Positions 32,973 through 43,833 are shown, counted from the stretch's first letter. The stretch: 64,000 nt of DNA from Pseudomonas urmiensis (GCF_014268815.2 NZ_JABWRE020000001.1:2299001-2363000); one strand, 5' to 3'. Notes: generated by a model not told the origin, from the letters alone. A program made the numbers and translations.

Positions 32973-33004
32973 ATACACCTCTGGAATCCCCGCAGGACAA
33001 GCAC

Positions 33005-34591
<1,587 letters not shown>

Positions 34592-34620
34592 GCTGAGCGA
34601 CTGAGTCAGTAGCCAGCAAT

Positions 34621-34671
34621 CGCGGGGCAAGCCCGCCCTCACGCAGTGCGTGGGGGTGGGCTTGCCCCGCG
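34621..34671. repeat. REP pair (inverted) after the ABC-F gene
   Basis: Two REP cores around the small palindrome ACGCAGTGCGT, forming one large hairpin 30 nt after the ABC-F stop codon. It may serve as the gene's terminator structure. Confidence 0.85.
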
Positions 34672-34787
34672 CTCTTTTCGGCCTGCGGCCAGCACCAGCC
34701 GACGAATAATTCGTTAGCCTGCTTTCATTTATCCCAGACTACGGCCATGATGCTTGCACGCCCAACCGCCCGCCCGCGAACGAGCCC

Positions 34788-35969
34788 ATGACCGCGCAAG
34801 AACCCGCCCCCAGTAATAGCTTTGCCATCACCCAGCAGATCCTCTCGATCGTCTTCTATACCTTCATCGCCTTCCTCTGCATCGGCCTGCCGATTGCGGT
34901 ACTGCCCAGCTATGTGCACGACCAACTGGGTTTTGGCGCGGTGATCGCTGGAGTGACCATCGGCCTGCAGTACCTGGCGACACTGCTCAGCCGGCCGTTC
35001 GCCGGGCGGGTGGCAGACAGCCTGGGTGGCAAGCGAGCCATTGGCTACGGCTTGTTTGGCATCGCCGGTTGCGGGGTGCTGACCCTGTTCTCGGCCTGGA
35101 CCCTGAGCCTGCCCTGGCTGAGCCTGGCGCTGCTGCTCGGTGGGCGTTTGCTGTTGGGCATCGCCCAAGGCTTGATCGGCGTTGCCACCTTGAGCTGGGG
35201 CATCAGCCAGGTGGGCGCCGAGCACACCGCACGGGTGATTTCCTGGAACGGCATCGCCTCGTATGGCGCCATCGCCATCGGCGCGCCGGTGGGCGTGCTG
35301 ATGGTCGATGGCCTGGACTTCAGCGTGCTGGGGCCGGCCCTGCTGATCCTGGCGGCACTGGCGCTGCTGGCCCTGCGCAAGCGGCCTGACGTCGTGGTAG
35401 TACGCGGCGAACGGCTGCCGTTCTGGTCGGCGTTCGCCCGAGTAGCGCCTTGTGGAATGGGCCTGACCCTGGCCTCGATTGGCTATGGCACGCTGACCAC
35501 CTTCGTCACCCTGTATTACCTGGAGCGCGGCTGGGCTGGCGCGGCGTTGTGCCTGAGCGCGTTCGGCGTGTGCTTCATCATTTCGCGGCTGCTGTTCGTC
35601 AATGCGGTCAATCGCTTTGGCGGTTATGCGGTGGCTGTGAGCTGTATGGCGACGGAAGTGCTAGGGCTGAGCCTGCTTTGGCTTGCGCCCTCGCCTGCCT
35701 GGGCGCTGGTTGGCGCGGGCTTGACCGGATTCGGCCTGTCCCTGGTGTATCCGGCCCTGGGCGTGGAAGCGATCAAACAGGTGCCGAGCAGCAGTCGTGG
35801 CGCTGGCCTGGGGGCGTATGCGGTGTTTTTCGACCTGGCCCTGGCAATCGCTGGCCCGGTGATGGGCGCAGTGGCGGTGCACCTGGGCTATGCCTCGATC
35901 TTCGGCGTGGCCGCCCTGCTGGCGCTTTCTGGAGTGGGCCTGACCCTAGTGCTCGCTCGCCGCCGCTGA
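34788..35969 (+). CDS. MFS transporter, YhhS/YfcJ-like
   Basis: This 393-residue membrane protein has about twelve hydrophobic helices and the MFS loop signature between helices 2 and 3 (SRPFAGRVADSLGGKRAIGYG, matching the GxxxDrxGRR pattern). The N-terminus QQILSIVFYTFIAFLCIGLPIAVLP and the later GLSLVYPALGVEAIKQVPSSSRGAGLGAYAVFFD are typical of the YhhS/YfcJ family, related to arabinose/drug exporters. The substrate is unknown. Start at 34788; no clear ribosome-binding site. Its last 24 bp overlap the 3' end of the convergent hydrolase. Confidence 0.88.
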   Translation: MTAQEPAPSNSFAITQQILSIVFYTFIAFLCIGLPIAVLPSYVHDQLGFGAVIAGVTIGLQYLATLLSRPFAGRVADSLGGKRAIGYGLFGIAGCGVLTLFSAWTLSLPWLSLALLLGGRLLLGIAQGLIGVATLSWGISQVGAEHTARVISWNGIASYGAIAIGAPVGVLMVDGLDFSVLGPALLILAALALLALRKRPDVVVVRGERLPFWSAFARVAPCGMGLTLASIGYGTLTTFVTLYYLERGWAGAALCLSAFGVCFIISRLLFVNAVNRFGGYAVAVSCMATEVLGLSLLWLAPSPAWALVGAGLTGFGLSLVYPALGVEAIKQVPSSSRGAGLGAYAVFFDLALAIAGPVMGAVAVHLGYASIFGVAALLALSGVGLTLVLARRR

Positions 35970-36977
35970 GCGCTCGCCTGGCTCTGGCCCACCCAGGGTC
36001 TGGCTAAAGAAATCGGCGGTTTCGCGCTGTAGCGAGTGATGAATCTGCCGACGGTCGACGCCCTCGGCATCCTTGCACACTACAGGCATGCGCGCATGCT
36101 GCTCGGCATCGCAGGGCGCCATGAAAATGAAATGCCCCGCCCCTGCCAACAACCGATAGTCGGGGGTGACCGGCAGCTTGCGCGCCAGAGCCTGGGCATT
36201 GCGATCCAGCGCCAGCAACTGATCGTTGTCACCGCTGTAGATCAGCGCAGGGACATGCACGCCGCTCAAGGCGTGCCGGCCAAACATCAAGCTCAACGGC
36301 GCCATCAGCACCAGTGCGCCACCCCTGGGGTCGGCCTGGGCGGTCAGCTCGCTGCGATCAGCGATCAACACGCCGTGGGTCTTGCAGGCATCGGCATCAC
36401 CTGGGCGCTCCAGGCAGTAACGGTGCAAACGATCGAGGTCGGGCTGGGCGCCAGACACGATCAAGGCCGTCTCGCCCCCTGCCGAGTAACCAATCACGCC
36501 CACCTTGCCGTCGTTCAAATAGGGGCCGAGCACGCTGTCCGCACGCGCAGCGCTGATCGCTGCGCTCACTTGCAATGGCCGGCCGTAGAGATTGCTCAAG
36601 GTACCCAGGCGACTGTGGTCACTGGCGTTGTCGCCCGGGTGGGTCAGCGCCACCACCACGAATCCCCGACGCGCCAGCGCGCTGGCTAAATCGTGCAGAG
36701 CCAAAGGGCTGCCGGTATTGCCGTGGGACACGACCAGCAAAGGGAACTGCCCCAGCGCGACCGGAGCGTCCTCGGCTACGGTGAGCGGATAGCCTTCAAG
36801 GCGGATGTGATGTGCTTGACCTGTGGAGGGATAGAACGCCAAGGCCTGCATCGGGCGGGCGTCTAGCGGGTCGGCCAGTTGCAGATGATGCAACCCTGCA
36901 ACCCACGGCGCCGCGTCAGCGCGAGCCAACAGGCCGGCCAACAACAGGCACGCTACCAGCACAGGGGTTCGGTTCAT
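35946..36977 (-). CDS. Periplasmic alpha/beta-hydrolase (dienelactone-hydrolase/PAF-acetylhydrolase-like)
   Basis: This 343-residue protein has a signal peptide (MNRTPVLVACLLLAGLLARADA) and an alpha/beta-hydrolase core. The nucleophile elbow is GYSAGG (GVIGYSAGGETAL), the oxyanion region is LLVVSHGNTGSPLA, the Asp is in YSGDNDQL, and the His is in GAGHFIFMAP. The pattern resembles predicted dienelactone hydrolases and platelet-activating-factor acetylhydrolases. I chose the ATG at 36977, downstream of GGAGA; an in-frame start 24 nt upstream lacks a signal peptide-compatible N-terminus. The 3' end overlaps the MFS gene. Confidence 0.87.
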   Translation of the reverse strand: MNRTPVLVACLLLAGLLARADAAPWVAGLHHLQLADPLDARPMQALAFYPSTGQAHHIRLEGYPLTVAEDAPVALGQFPLLVVSHGNTGSPLALHDLASALARRGFVVVALTHPGDNASDHSRLGTLSNLYGRPLQVSAAISAARADSVLGPYLNDGKVGVIGYSAGGETALIVSGAQPDLDRLHRYCLERPGDADACKTHGVLIADRSELTAQADPRGGALVLMAPLSLMFGRHALSGVHVPALIYSGDNDQLLALDRNAQALARKLPVTPDYRLLAGAGHFIFMAPCDAEQHARMPVVCKDAEGVDRRQIHHSLQRETADFFSQTLGGPEPGERSAAASEH

Positions 36978-37065
36978 CGCAGGCGTCTCCCCGCGAAGCA
37001 AAAGGATAGCGCCAGCATAAGCCCCGGCCTTGGCCAGCAGATGAAAACTGGATGAAACAACCCAG

Positions 37066-37133
37066 CGCGGGGCAAGCCAGCTCCCGCTACCGCCCTCTAA
37101 AAGGAGGTAGCGTGGGAGCGGGCTTGGCCCGCG
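37066..37133. repeat. REP pair (inverted), partly degraded
   Basis: A left copy (GCGCGGGGCAAGCCAGCTCC) and a right copy (GGGAGCGGGCTTGGCCCGCG), each with one or two core mismatches, separated by CTACC...GGTAG. Located between the hydrolase and azoR genes. Confidence 0.8.
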
Positions 37134-37156
37134 ATGGCGTCAGCACATCACTGCAC

Positions 37157-37768
37157 TCAGGCAGCGACGAACAACTCACCGGCAATCTGCGCCTGAGCGG
37201 CGTCGATCGCTTGGCTGCGGTGCTCTGGACCATAGGCCAGGCCGTGGGCACGGACGATTTCCAGGTCGCTGATGCCGATAAAGCCGAGGAACACCTTAAG
37301 GAAGTCCTCATGGCCAGCACCGGTCGGTTGGCCAGCGTGCAGGCCGCCTGCGGTGGAAACCAGGATCACCTTTTTGTTACCGCACAGGCCTTCTGGGCCG
37401 GCTTCGGTGTAGCGGAAGGTCTTGCCAGCGACAGCAATGCGGTCGATCCAGGCTTTGAGCTGGGTCGGTACGGTGAAGTTGTACATCGGCGCGCCGATCA
37501 CCACGGCGTCGACAGCGAGGAACTCATCCAGGGTTTCCTGGCTCAGCTTGGCTTCGTGAGCCTGGGCGGCATCGCGCATTTCGCCTGGGGTGCCAGCGGC
37601 AACCAGGGTGGCGGCGGAGAAGTGGCTGATGGCATCGGCGGCCAGGTCGCGGTAGACCACTTCGATGCTCGAATCAGCGGCTTTCCAGGCTTCTACCACT
37701 TCGCGGCTCAGCTGACGGGAGGCGGAATTGTCGCCCAGAATGCTCGAATCGATATGCAACAGTTTCAT
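37157..37768 (-). CDS. azoR: FMN-dependent NADH:azoreductase
   Basis: This 203-residue flavodoxin-like quinone/azo reductase begins [21 protein letters not shown], the FMN-phosphate loop, followed by [29 protein letters not shown] and STAGGLHAG, the conserved flavin-binding segments of AzoR. Enzymes of this family reduce azo dyes and quinones with NADH or NADPH as homodimers. The start at 37768 follows GGAGA; the open frame runs further upstream without a better start. It is divergent from a LysR-type regulator gene at 37889, which is the usual arrangement for such a regulator and target. Confidence 0.94.
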   Translation of the reverse strand: MKLLHIDSSILGDNSASRQLSREVVEAWKAADSSIEVVYRDLAADAISHFSAATLVAAGTPGEMRDAAQAHEAKLSQETLDEFLAVDAVVIGAPMYNFTVPTQLKAWIDRIAVAGKTFRYTEAGPEGLCGNKKVILVSTAGGLHAGQPTGAGHEDFLKVFLGFIGISDLEIVRAHGLAYGPEHRSQAIDAAQAQIAGELFVAA

Positions 37769-37888
37769 GGGACTCTCCTGTGAATGACGACCGCGGTAGT
37801 GGGCGATCACGATGGAGAGAATCCTATACAACCATCGAATAGCTGATAAGTCGGCAAAAATGCATTAGTTTGTCCTACTGATGGAACA

Positions 37889-38803
37889 ATGGATTTTCAC
37901 ATGCAAGATCTCAACGACCTGTTCTACTTTGCCCGCGTGGTCGAGGCTGGCGGCTTTGCCGCCGCCGGCCGCCAACTGGGTATCCCCAAATCGCGCCTGT
38001 CGCGGCGCATCGCCGAGCTGGAGGAGCGCCTGGGCACCCGCTTGCTGCAACGCACCACGCGCCAACTGAAGCTGACGGCGGTGGGCGAGCGCTATCTGCA
38101 TCACTGCCAGGCCATGCTGCTGGAAGCGGAGATGGCTGATGAAGCCGTCGCCAGCATGACCAGTGAGCCACGCGGGCGCTTGCGAGTGTCATGCCCGGTG
38201 GCTTTGGCGCATGCCTTTTTACCGGAGGTGATCAGCCGTTTTCTGGAGTTGCACCCGCTGGTGCAGTTGGACATGGTCCTGCTCAATCGCCGGGTCGACC
38301 TGATTTCCGAAGGCATCGACGTGGCCCTGCGGGTGCGCGACCTGGGCGACGAGGACCCGGCCTTGGTCACCCGCCGCTTGCGCCAGGCGCAGATGCATCT
38401 GGTTGCCGCGCCAGGCTTTGCCGACGGTATCAGTGAGCCTTCGCAGCTGGCCAGCCTACCGGTGTTGGGCGCGGCCGAGGCTGATCGATTGGTGCATCTG
38501 CGCTTGTTTGGCCCTGGTGGGCGTCAGCAGGACCTGGCCTTGGAGCCGCGCCTGGCCATCGATGACTTTGTCGTACGCAAGGCCTCGGTGCTGGCCGGGC
38601 TGGGCTTCACAGCGCTGCCGAGCATGTACTGCGAAGAAGAGCTGGAGCGCGGTGAGTTAGTGCGCCTGTTGCCCGACTGGTCGCTGCCGGGCGGCTGGCT
38701 GCAGGCGGTGTACCCACACCGGCGGGGCGTGCTGCCGGCGGTGCGGGTGTGGATCGATCATCTGGCGGCCTCGTTCGAGGCCTGTGGAGAGCGCTATGTC
38801 TGA
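37889..38803 (+). CDS. LysR-type transcriptional regulator
   Basis: This 304-residue protein has the LysR N-terminal winged helix-turn-helix (DLNDLFYFARVVEAGGFAAAGRQLGIPKSRLSRRIAELEERLG) and a C-terminal substrate-binding-like domain (RGRLRVSCPVALAHAFLPEVISRFLELHPLVQLDMVLLNRRVDLI). The GIDVALRVR motif places it with the regulators of aromatic or quinone detoxification. It is divergent from azoR across 120 bp and probably controls it; this is inferred from layout. ATGs at 37889 and 37901 are both possible. The last 8 bp overlap the start of the next gene. Confidence 0.9.
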   Translation: MDFHMQDLNDLFYFARVVEAGGFAAAGRQLGIPKSRLSRRIAELEERLGTRLLQRTTRQLKLTAVGERYLHHCQAMLLEAEMADEAVASMTSEPRGRLRVSCPVALAHAFLPEVISRFLELHPLVQLDMVLLNRRVDLISEGIDVALRVRDLGDEDPALVTRRLRQAQMHLVAAPGFADGISEPSQLASLPVLGAAEADRLVHLRLFGPGGRQQDLALEPRLAIDDFVVRKASVLAGLGFTALPSMYCEEELERGELVRLLPDWSLPGGWLQAVYPHRRGVLPAVRVWIDHLAASFEACGERYV

Positions 38804-39155
38804 GCAACGCATGAGCCCTGAGCAGGTGGCCGAGTTTTGCCTGGGCCTGCCAGGAGCGCGAGAAGACTACAAGTGGGGTGGGATCCGGGTGTTCTCGGTG
38901 GCCGGCAACAAGATGTTTGCCGTGCTCGACCTGGCGGGTGCGGGGTTGTCGTTCAAGGTCGATGACGAGCTGTTCCTGGGGTATGTCGACCTCCCGGGCG
39001 TGCGCCCGGCTCCCTACCTGGCCAGGGCCCGCTGGATCAGCATGGCCCCGCCCTATCCCATGGGCCGAACCGCGCTGTGCGATCTGCTGCAGCGCTCCCA
39101 CCAGTTGGTGGTGCAGCGCCTGCCCAAGCGATTGCGCCTTGGGCTGCTTATCTGA
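38796..39155 (+). CDS. MmcQ/YjbR family DNA-binding-like protein
   Basis: This 119-residue protein has the YjbR/MmcQ pattern: VAEFCLGLPGAREDYKWGGIRVFSVAGNKMFAVLDL, then LSFKVDDELFLGYVDLPGV and APYLARARWISM. It resembles a double-wing DNA-binding fold, though its function is not established. The ATG at 38796 follows GGAGAG and overlaps the stop codon of the LysR gene, so the two are co-transcribed. The 3' end overlaps the convergent DUF1294 gene by 8 bp. Confidence 0.85.
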   Translation: MSEQRMSPEQVAEFCLGLPGAREDYKWGGIRVFSVAGNKMFAVLDLAGAGLSFKVDDELFLGYVDLPGVRPAPYLARARWISMAPPYPMGRTALCDLLQRSHQLVVQRLPKRLRLGLLI

Positions 39156-39594
39156 ACAACGGCGCTACCGCCGCGCCTAGCCAGCGCCCTTGCAGCGCCA
39201 GATGATCGAACCAAAACAGCTGGTGCACGGCGACGATGGCCCAGAAGGTCAGCTGATAGGAGGTCTTGCGTGTCTTGTGCCGAAACAGCTGCTGGGCCAG
39301 CAAGGCGCCAGGCCAGCCGCCGCACAGTTCGCTGGCATGCAGGACCTTTTCCGGCGTGCGCCAGGCCTGGCTGCGGGCCTGCTGTTTGTCCTGCCAATAG
39401 AGCATGAGGCTGATCAAGCTCACGGCTGGATAGGCCGCCAATGGCAACCACGACTGCCCACTCCAGGCCATCTGCGCCGCACCCAGGCCAGGCAACAGGC
39501 ACAGAACGGCGAGAATCAGTAGCTTCAGGCGTGCATGGCGCACGCCCTGTTCAGCGCCATTGCCGCGTCTGGCCGCAGTGTGCATACGCGCCAT
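39148..39594 (-). CDS. DUF1294 membrane protein
   Basis: This 148-residue protein has four probable membrane helices (LLILAVLCLLPGLGAA, WLPLAAYPAVSLISLMLYW, YQLTFWAIVAVHQLFWF and a shorter final one) and the DUF1294 motif LHASELCGGWPGALLAQQLFRHKTRKTSYQ. The N-terminus before the first helix is basic. Function unknown; full-length members often carry an N-terminal cold-shock domain, which is absent here. It starts one base after the stop codon of uppP on the same strand, so it is probably its downstream operon partner. Confidence 0.86.
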   Translation of the reverse strand: MARMHTAARRGNGAEQGVRHARLKLLILAVLCLLPGLGAAQMAWSGQSWLPLAAYPAVSLISLMLYWQDKQQARSQAWRTPEKVLHASELCGGWPGALLAQQLFRHKTRKTSYQLTFWAIVAVHQLFWFDHLALQGRWLGAAVAPLFR

Positions 39595-39595
39595 A

Positions 39596-40426
39596 TCAGC
39601 CCTGCGCCGTCGCCCAGTCGACCCAGCCGAACTGCCAGGTCGCCAGGATGATCAGGCCAAAGACGATGCGGTACCAGGCGAAGGCCGCATAGCTGTGGTT
39701 GGCGATGAACTTGAGCAGCGCCCGCACGGCGATCATGGCGAAGATGAACGACACCACGAAACCGATGGCGAATACCGGCAGATCGGCAGGCTGGAACAGC
39801 TCCCGGTATTTGTAGCCCGAGTACACCGCAGCGCCCACCATGGTTGGCATGGCCAGGAAGAACGAGAACTCGGTCGCGGCCTTGCGCGACAAGCCAAACA
39901 GCAAACCGCCGATGATGGTCGAGCCGGAACGCGAAGTCCCTGGGATCATCGCCACACACTGCACCAGGCCGATCTTCAGCGCGTGGCTCCAGTGCATGTC
40001 ATCGACATGGTCGACCTCGATACGATGCTCACGCCGCTCGGCCCAGAGCATGATCACCCCGCCCACGACCAAGGCGGCCGCCACGGTGATCGGGTTGAAC
40101 AGGTACTCGTGGATGTAGTCGGCGAACAGCACGCCCAGCACCACTGCAGGCATGAACGCCACCAGCAGGTTGGCCGTGAAGCGTCGCGCCGGCGCTTGGC
40201 TGGACAGCCCCAGCACCACATCGAAGATCTTGCGGCGGAACTCCCACACCACCGCCAGGATCGCGCCCAGCTGGATGATGATGTTGAACGCCATGGCCCG
40301 CTCGCCACCAAAACCGATCAGGTCAGCGACGATGATCTGGTGCCCGGTACTGGAGATCGGCAGAAACTCTGTCAGTCCTTCGACGACGCCTAAGATGATT
40401 GCCTGAAAGGCACTCCAAAAATCCAT
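39596..40426 (-). CDS. uppP: Undecaprenyl-diphosphatase
   Basis: This 276-residue inner-membrane enzyme recycles the undecaprenyl carrier by removing a phosphate and is a bacitracin-resistance factor. The active-site motifs are both clear: [22 protein letters not shown] near the N-terminus and the [10 protein letters not shown] loop in the middle. Length and eight or so hydrophobic helices fit the UppP family (273 in E. coli). Two adjacent ATGs (40429 and 40426) are possible; I use the second. It is upstream of the DUF1294 gene on the same strand. The 298-bp gap to the chemoreceptor gene holds a possible -24/-12 sequence on the plus strand (see findings). Confidence 0.95.
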   Translation of the reverse strand: MDFWSAFQAIILGVVEGLTEFLPISSTGHQIIVADLIGFGGERAMAFNIIIQLGAILAVVWEFRRKIFDVVLGLSSQAPARRFTANLLVAFMPAVVLGVLFADYIHEYLFNPITVAAALVVGGVIMLWAERREHRIEVDHVDDMHWSHALKIGLVQCVAMIPGTSRSGSTIIGGLLFGLSRKAATEFSFFLAMPTMVGAAVYSGYKYRELFQPADLPVFAIGFVVSFIFAMIAVRALLKFIANHSYAAFAWYRIVFGLIILATWQFGWVDWATAQG

Positions 40427-40727
40427 CATTCCCCCGATGGGACGCAGCTCGTGGCACGCCCCTTGTTCTTGATTTGCTGGTGATTGCCGCACGCGGCCCG
40501 GCAGTTTTACAGCGACTGTCAGGCGCAATGCCAGTTGAATTGTTCCGGATGCCTAAAGGTTTCATCCAAAGCGGCCGAGATGCTATCAGAGCAGCCCGCC
40601 GAAGGCTCGCGCGCAAACATCATGGATTGTCCTGCCGGACACCTAGCCATTGGTCGACTGGGGGAGCAACGGCAAAGCATGCTTGGATGCATCTCAATAA
40701 CAAGAACAACGCGGGAGTAGCTTATAA

Positions 40728-42362
40728 ATGAAGACCTTGAGGTCGATGTCGATCAGCCGCCGCTTGTGGCTGATCCTGCTGGTGGCGGTGGCGATGTTGC
40801 TGGTACTGGGGCTGCTGATGCTGCGCCAGATCCATGCTGACCTGTACCGAGCCAAGGCCGAGAAGACCCACCATGTGGTCGAAACCGCAGCGGGGGTGCT
40901 GGCCTACTACCAAGGCCTGGAAGCCAACGGTACGCTCACCCGCGACGCCGCCCAGCAGCAAGCCCTGCAAGTGGTGCGCGGCCTGCGCTACGACCAGAAC
41001 GACTACTTCTGGATCAACGACCTGGCGCCGAAGATGATCATGCACCCAGCCAACCCCAAGCTCGATGGCCAGGACCTGGCGGCCATCCGGGACCCGGATG
41101 GTTTTGCCGTGTTCAACGAAATGGTCGCCCTGGCTCGCAGCCAGGGCGCCGGGCCCGTCGACTACCGCTGGCCTAAGCCGGGTGCCAGCGAGCCGGTGGC
41201 CAAGACCTCATACATCCAGCTGTTCAAGCCTTGGGGGTGGATCATCGGTTCGGGGGTGTACGTCGATGACGTACAGGCCGAGTTCGCCCGCCAGGTTCGC
41301 GATGCCTGCCTGTTGGGCCTGGGTATCGCCCTGTTGATGGGGCTGCTGGTGATGCTGATCGCCCGTAGCATTGCCCGCCCGTTACAGGAAGCGGTACAGG
41401 CCATGGGCATTATCGCCAGTGGCGAAAGCGACCTGAGCCAGCGCCTGGACACCCATGGTCGCGACGAGATCACCCACCTTGGCGAGCACTTCAACCGCTT
41501 CAACGGCAAGCTGCAGGGGGTGGTTGGTCAATTGCAGGGCACCGCTCACGCCTTGGCCCAATCGGCCGGCCATGTCGGCGACAACGCCGGCCAAGCCCAC
41601 GAGCGCAGCGCCCAGCAGTCGTTGCAGATGGATCAGGTGGCGACAGCGGTCAATGAGGTCACCTATGCCGTCCAGGACGTAGCCAAGAACGCCGAACAGG
41701 CAGCCAGCGAGATGCGCGCCGCGCAGGAGCAGGTCAGCCATGGCCAACAGGCGATTCACGGCAGCTTGGAGCAGATCGACCGGTTGTCTGCCACCATCGA
41801 TCAAGCGGTCCAGGTCATTCGTGAACTGGCGGGGCACAGCAACAAGATCGGCGGCGTGCTAGAGGTGATTCGCTCGATTGCCGAGCAGACCAACCTGCTG
41901 GCCTTGAACGCCGCCATTGAAGCCGCTCGGGCCGGCGAGCAAGGCCGCGGCTTTGCCGTGGTAGCCGATGAAGTGCGCCTGCTGGCCCAGCGCACCGCGC
42001 AATCGACCGCCGAAATCCAGACCATGATCGAGCACCTGCAAGGCCAGTCGGAAGCGGCGGTGCGAGCCATCGACACCAGCAGCGAGGCGTCGCGCCAGAC
42101 CGTCGAGCAAGCCCGTGAAGCAGGCACCAGCCTGGATGCCATCAGCCAGGTACTGCACAACCTCACGGCTCTGAACGCGTCTATCGCCAGTGCTACCTTG
42201 CAGCAATCGCATGTGGTCGAAGAGATTAACCGCAATGTGACCGAGACAGCCGGACTGTCGCTGCAAACGGCCGAAGCGGCGCGGCAATCGACGGATTCGG
42301 GAATGGCGCTGGCACGCCTAAGCGAGGAACTGGAGCAGTTGTTGAAGCAGTTCAGGGTGTAA
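40728..42362 (+). CDS. Methyl-accepting chemotaxis protein with Cache sensor
   Basis: This 544-residue receptor has a first membrane helix ([22 protein letters not shown]), a periplasmic single-Cache domain of about 150 residues with the sCache_2-type [20 protein letters not shown] and [15 protein letters not shown], a second membrane helix ([19 protein letters not shown]), a HAMP linker and the signalling hairpin. The hairpin tip is [44 protein letters not shown]. It lacks the C-terminal NWETF pentapeptide for tethering adaptation enzymes. sCache_2 sensors often bind small organic acids; the ligand here is unknown. ATG at 40728, single gene. Confidence 0.93.
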   Translation: MKTLRSMSISRRLWLILLVAVAMLLVLGLLMLRQIHADLYRAKAEKTHHVVETAAGVLAYYQGLEANGTLTRDAAQQQALQVVRGLRYDQNDYFWINDLAPKMIMHPANPKLDGQDLAAIRDPDGFAVFNEMVALARSQGAGPVDYRWPKPGASEPVAKTSYIQLFKPWGWIIGSGVYVDDVQAEFARQVRDACLLGLGIALLMGLLVMLIARSIARPLQEAVQAMGIIASGESDLSQRLDTHGRDEITHLGEHFNRFNGKLQGVVGQLQGTAHALAQSAGHVGDNAGQAHERSAQQSLQMDQVATAVNEVTYAVQDVAKNAEQAASEMRAAQEQVSHGQQAIHGSLEQIDRLSATIDQAVQVIRELAGHSNKIGGVLEVIRSIAEQTNLLALNAAIEAARAGEQGRGFAVVADEVRLLAQRTAQSTAEIQTMIEHLQGQSEAAVRAIDTSSEASRQTVEQAREAGTSLDAISQVLHNLTALNASIASATLQQSHVVEEINRNVTETAGLSLQTAEAARQSTDSGMALARLSEELEQLLKQFRV

Positions 42363-42385
42363 CAGCGTCGGCAGAGGTCGCCGCT

Positions 42386-42463
42386 GCCGGCCTCTTCGCA
42401 GGCAAGCCGGCGCCTACAGGGTTGGTGTCGTTCGCAGCAATTGCGCGCGATACACCCTGTAGG
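42386..42463. repeat. Palindromic repeat cluster between chemoreceptor and pnuC
   Basis: Contains a variant REP (GCCGGCCTCTTCGCAGGCAA then GCCGGC) and an inverted repeat CCTACAGGGT (42413-42422) / ACCCTGTAGG (42454-42463), a family of P. putida intergenic palindromes. Might terminate the chemoreceptor transcript. Confidence 0.6.
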
Positions 42464-42553
42464 TTTACCCGCGTCGTGGCCTGCACTGAGCGCTACTCCT
42501 GTCCGCCCCCACAGGCTACAATCGCGCCCTTTCCCTGCCGCCAAGGATCGCCG

Positions 42554-43120
42554 ATGTCCGGCCTTGAACTGATCGCCGCCGTGCTCGGCGTCATTGCCGT
42601 GTGGCTCACCGTCAAGCAAAACCCTTGGTGCTGGCCAATCGGCCTGGTGATGGTGACCCTCTATGGCTGGTTCTTCTACGAGGTGAAGCTGTACTCGGGG
42701 ATGCTCCTGCAGGCCACCTACGCCCTGCTGCAGCTCTATGGCTGGTGGCAATGGACACGCCCCGAGCGGGTCGAGGATGCCCGCCAGGTATCGCGCCTGG
42801 CGCGCCCACAGATACTCGCCGGGCTGGCCGTGGGCCTGCTGTTGAGTATGGCGCTAGGCGCTGCCATGGCGCATTGGACCGATGCCGCCCTGCCCTGGCT
42901 GGACGCTACCCTGACCGGTTTCAGCCTGGTCGCACAGGTGTGGATGGCACAAAAGCGCGTGCAATGCTGGCCGCTGTGGCTGGTGGTCGATGTGGTCTAT
43001 GTCGGCCAATACCTGCACCAGCAGCTGTACTTCACCGCCGGACTGTTCGTCGTGCTCACCGTGATCGCGGTGCGTGGCTGGCTGGAGTGGCGCCGTGACC
43101 CGGCGCTGGGCAACGCATGA
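42554..43120 (+). CDS. pnuC: Nicotinamide riboside transporter
   Basis: This 188-residue inner-membrane protein has the PnuC family pattern: ELIAAVLGVIAVWLTVKQNPWCWPIGLVMVTLYGWFFYEVKLYSGMLLQATYALLQLYGWWQW at the start and WPLWLVVDVVYVGQYLHQQLYFTAGLFVVL near the end. The substrate-binding WxxW and NPxxW elements are present. It takes up nicotinamide riboside by facilitated diffusion. The ATG at 42554 has a moderate AAGGA ribosome-binding site. It overlaps the next gene by four bases (ATGA); that gene encodes a NadR-like kinase which can trap the substrate as NMN. Confidence 0.92.
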   Translation: MSGLELIAAVLGVIAVWLTVKQNPWCWPIGLVMVTLYGWFFYEVKLYSGMLLQATYALLQLYGWWQWTRPERVEDARQVSRLARPQILAGLAVGLLLSMALGAAMAHWTDAALPWLDATLTGFSLVAQVWMAQKRVQCWPLWLVVDVVYVGQYLHQQLYFTAGLFVVLTVIAVRGWLEWRRDPALGNA

Positions 43121-43668
43121 AGGTCCTGGTGCTGTGCGGGCCAGAGTCCAGCGGCAAGAGCTGGCTCAGCAGTGAGATCCAGGCGCACTTTGGTGGTGAA
43201 CTGGTCGGCGAATACGTGCGTCATTTTATCGACGAGCAAGGGCGCGATACCTGCTACGCCGATATTCCGGCGATTGCTCGCGGTCAACTGGCCTGGGAAG
43301 ACGCCGCGCGCGCCCATCAGCCTGAGTTGTTGATCCTCGACACCCACCTGTTGAGCAACCTGCTGTGGAGCCGGGCACTGTTCAACGATTGTCCGGCATG
43401 GATCGAGCAAGCACTGCTTGAACGCCACTACGATCTGCACCTGCTGCTCGACCCGCAGGGCGTCAGTTGGGTCGGTGATGGTCAGCGCTGTCAGCCCGAT
43501 TTGCGCGAACGCCAGGCGTTCTTCAGCGACAGCCATGCCTGGCTGCAGCGCCATCAGCAGCCGGTGCAGGTAATTGGCGGTGATTGGCCGCAGCGCAGCG
43601 CTGCCGTGCTCGCTGCGGTGCAGCGTTTACTGAACGGCAAAGCCGCAGCGTGCCCCACCGAGTGTTAA
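43117..43668 (+). CDS. NadR-like nicotinamide riboside kinase/ATPase
   Basis: This 183-residue P-loop protein has a Walker A near the start (LCGPESSGKSWLSSE), followed by YVRHFIDEQG, RGQLAWEDAAR and a LLILDTHLLSNLLWSRALF segment. This is the C-terminal kinase domain of NadR (AAA_28 fold) without the N-terminal NMN adenylyltransferase half. It should phosphorylate nicotinamide riboside to NMN, driving the PnuC uptake. The start overlaps pnuC by four bases. After its stop codon begins the regulatory region of the fap operon. Confidence 0.88.
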   Translation: MKVLVLCGPESSGKSWLSSEIQAHFGGELVGEYVRHFIDEQGRDTCYADIPAIARGQLAWEDAARAHQPELLILDTHLLSNLLWSRALFNDCPAWIEQALLERHYDLHLLLDPQGVSWVGDGQRCQPDLRERQAFFSDSHAWLQRHQQPVQVIGGDWPQRSAAVLAAVQRLLNGKAAACPTEC

Positions 43669-43833
43669 GCCGCTGATACATCCCACTGGGCCATAGTCCC
43701 CGCAGTTGGGCCTCCCTCGCCAGTTATGGGGCTAGTGTTAAGCCGGTGATACACCCCCGGCAAAGCCCGCTCAGGCACCGCCCGTGCTGGGCTGCGCGGG
43801 TATTTCAGGAAAAATTGTCTCAGCGCTGATACA
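43662..43833. repeat. Three copies of a TGATACA-containing motif upstream of the fap promoter
   Basis: AGCCGCTGATACA (43668-43680), AGCCGGTGATACA (43741-43753) and CAGCGCTGATACA (43821-43833). The first two share a longer match, GTGTTAAGCC before and CCC after. They lie about 70, 150 and 225 bp upstream of the -24 box, where activator sites of sigma-54 promoters are found. The binding protein is not known. Confidence 0.5.
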
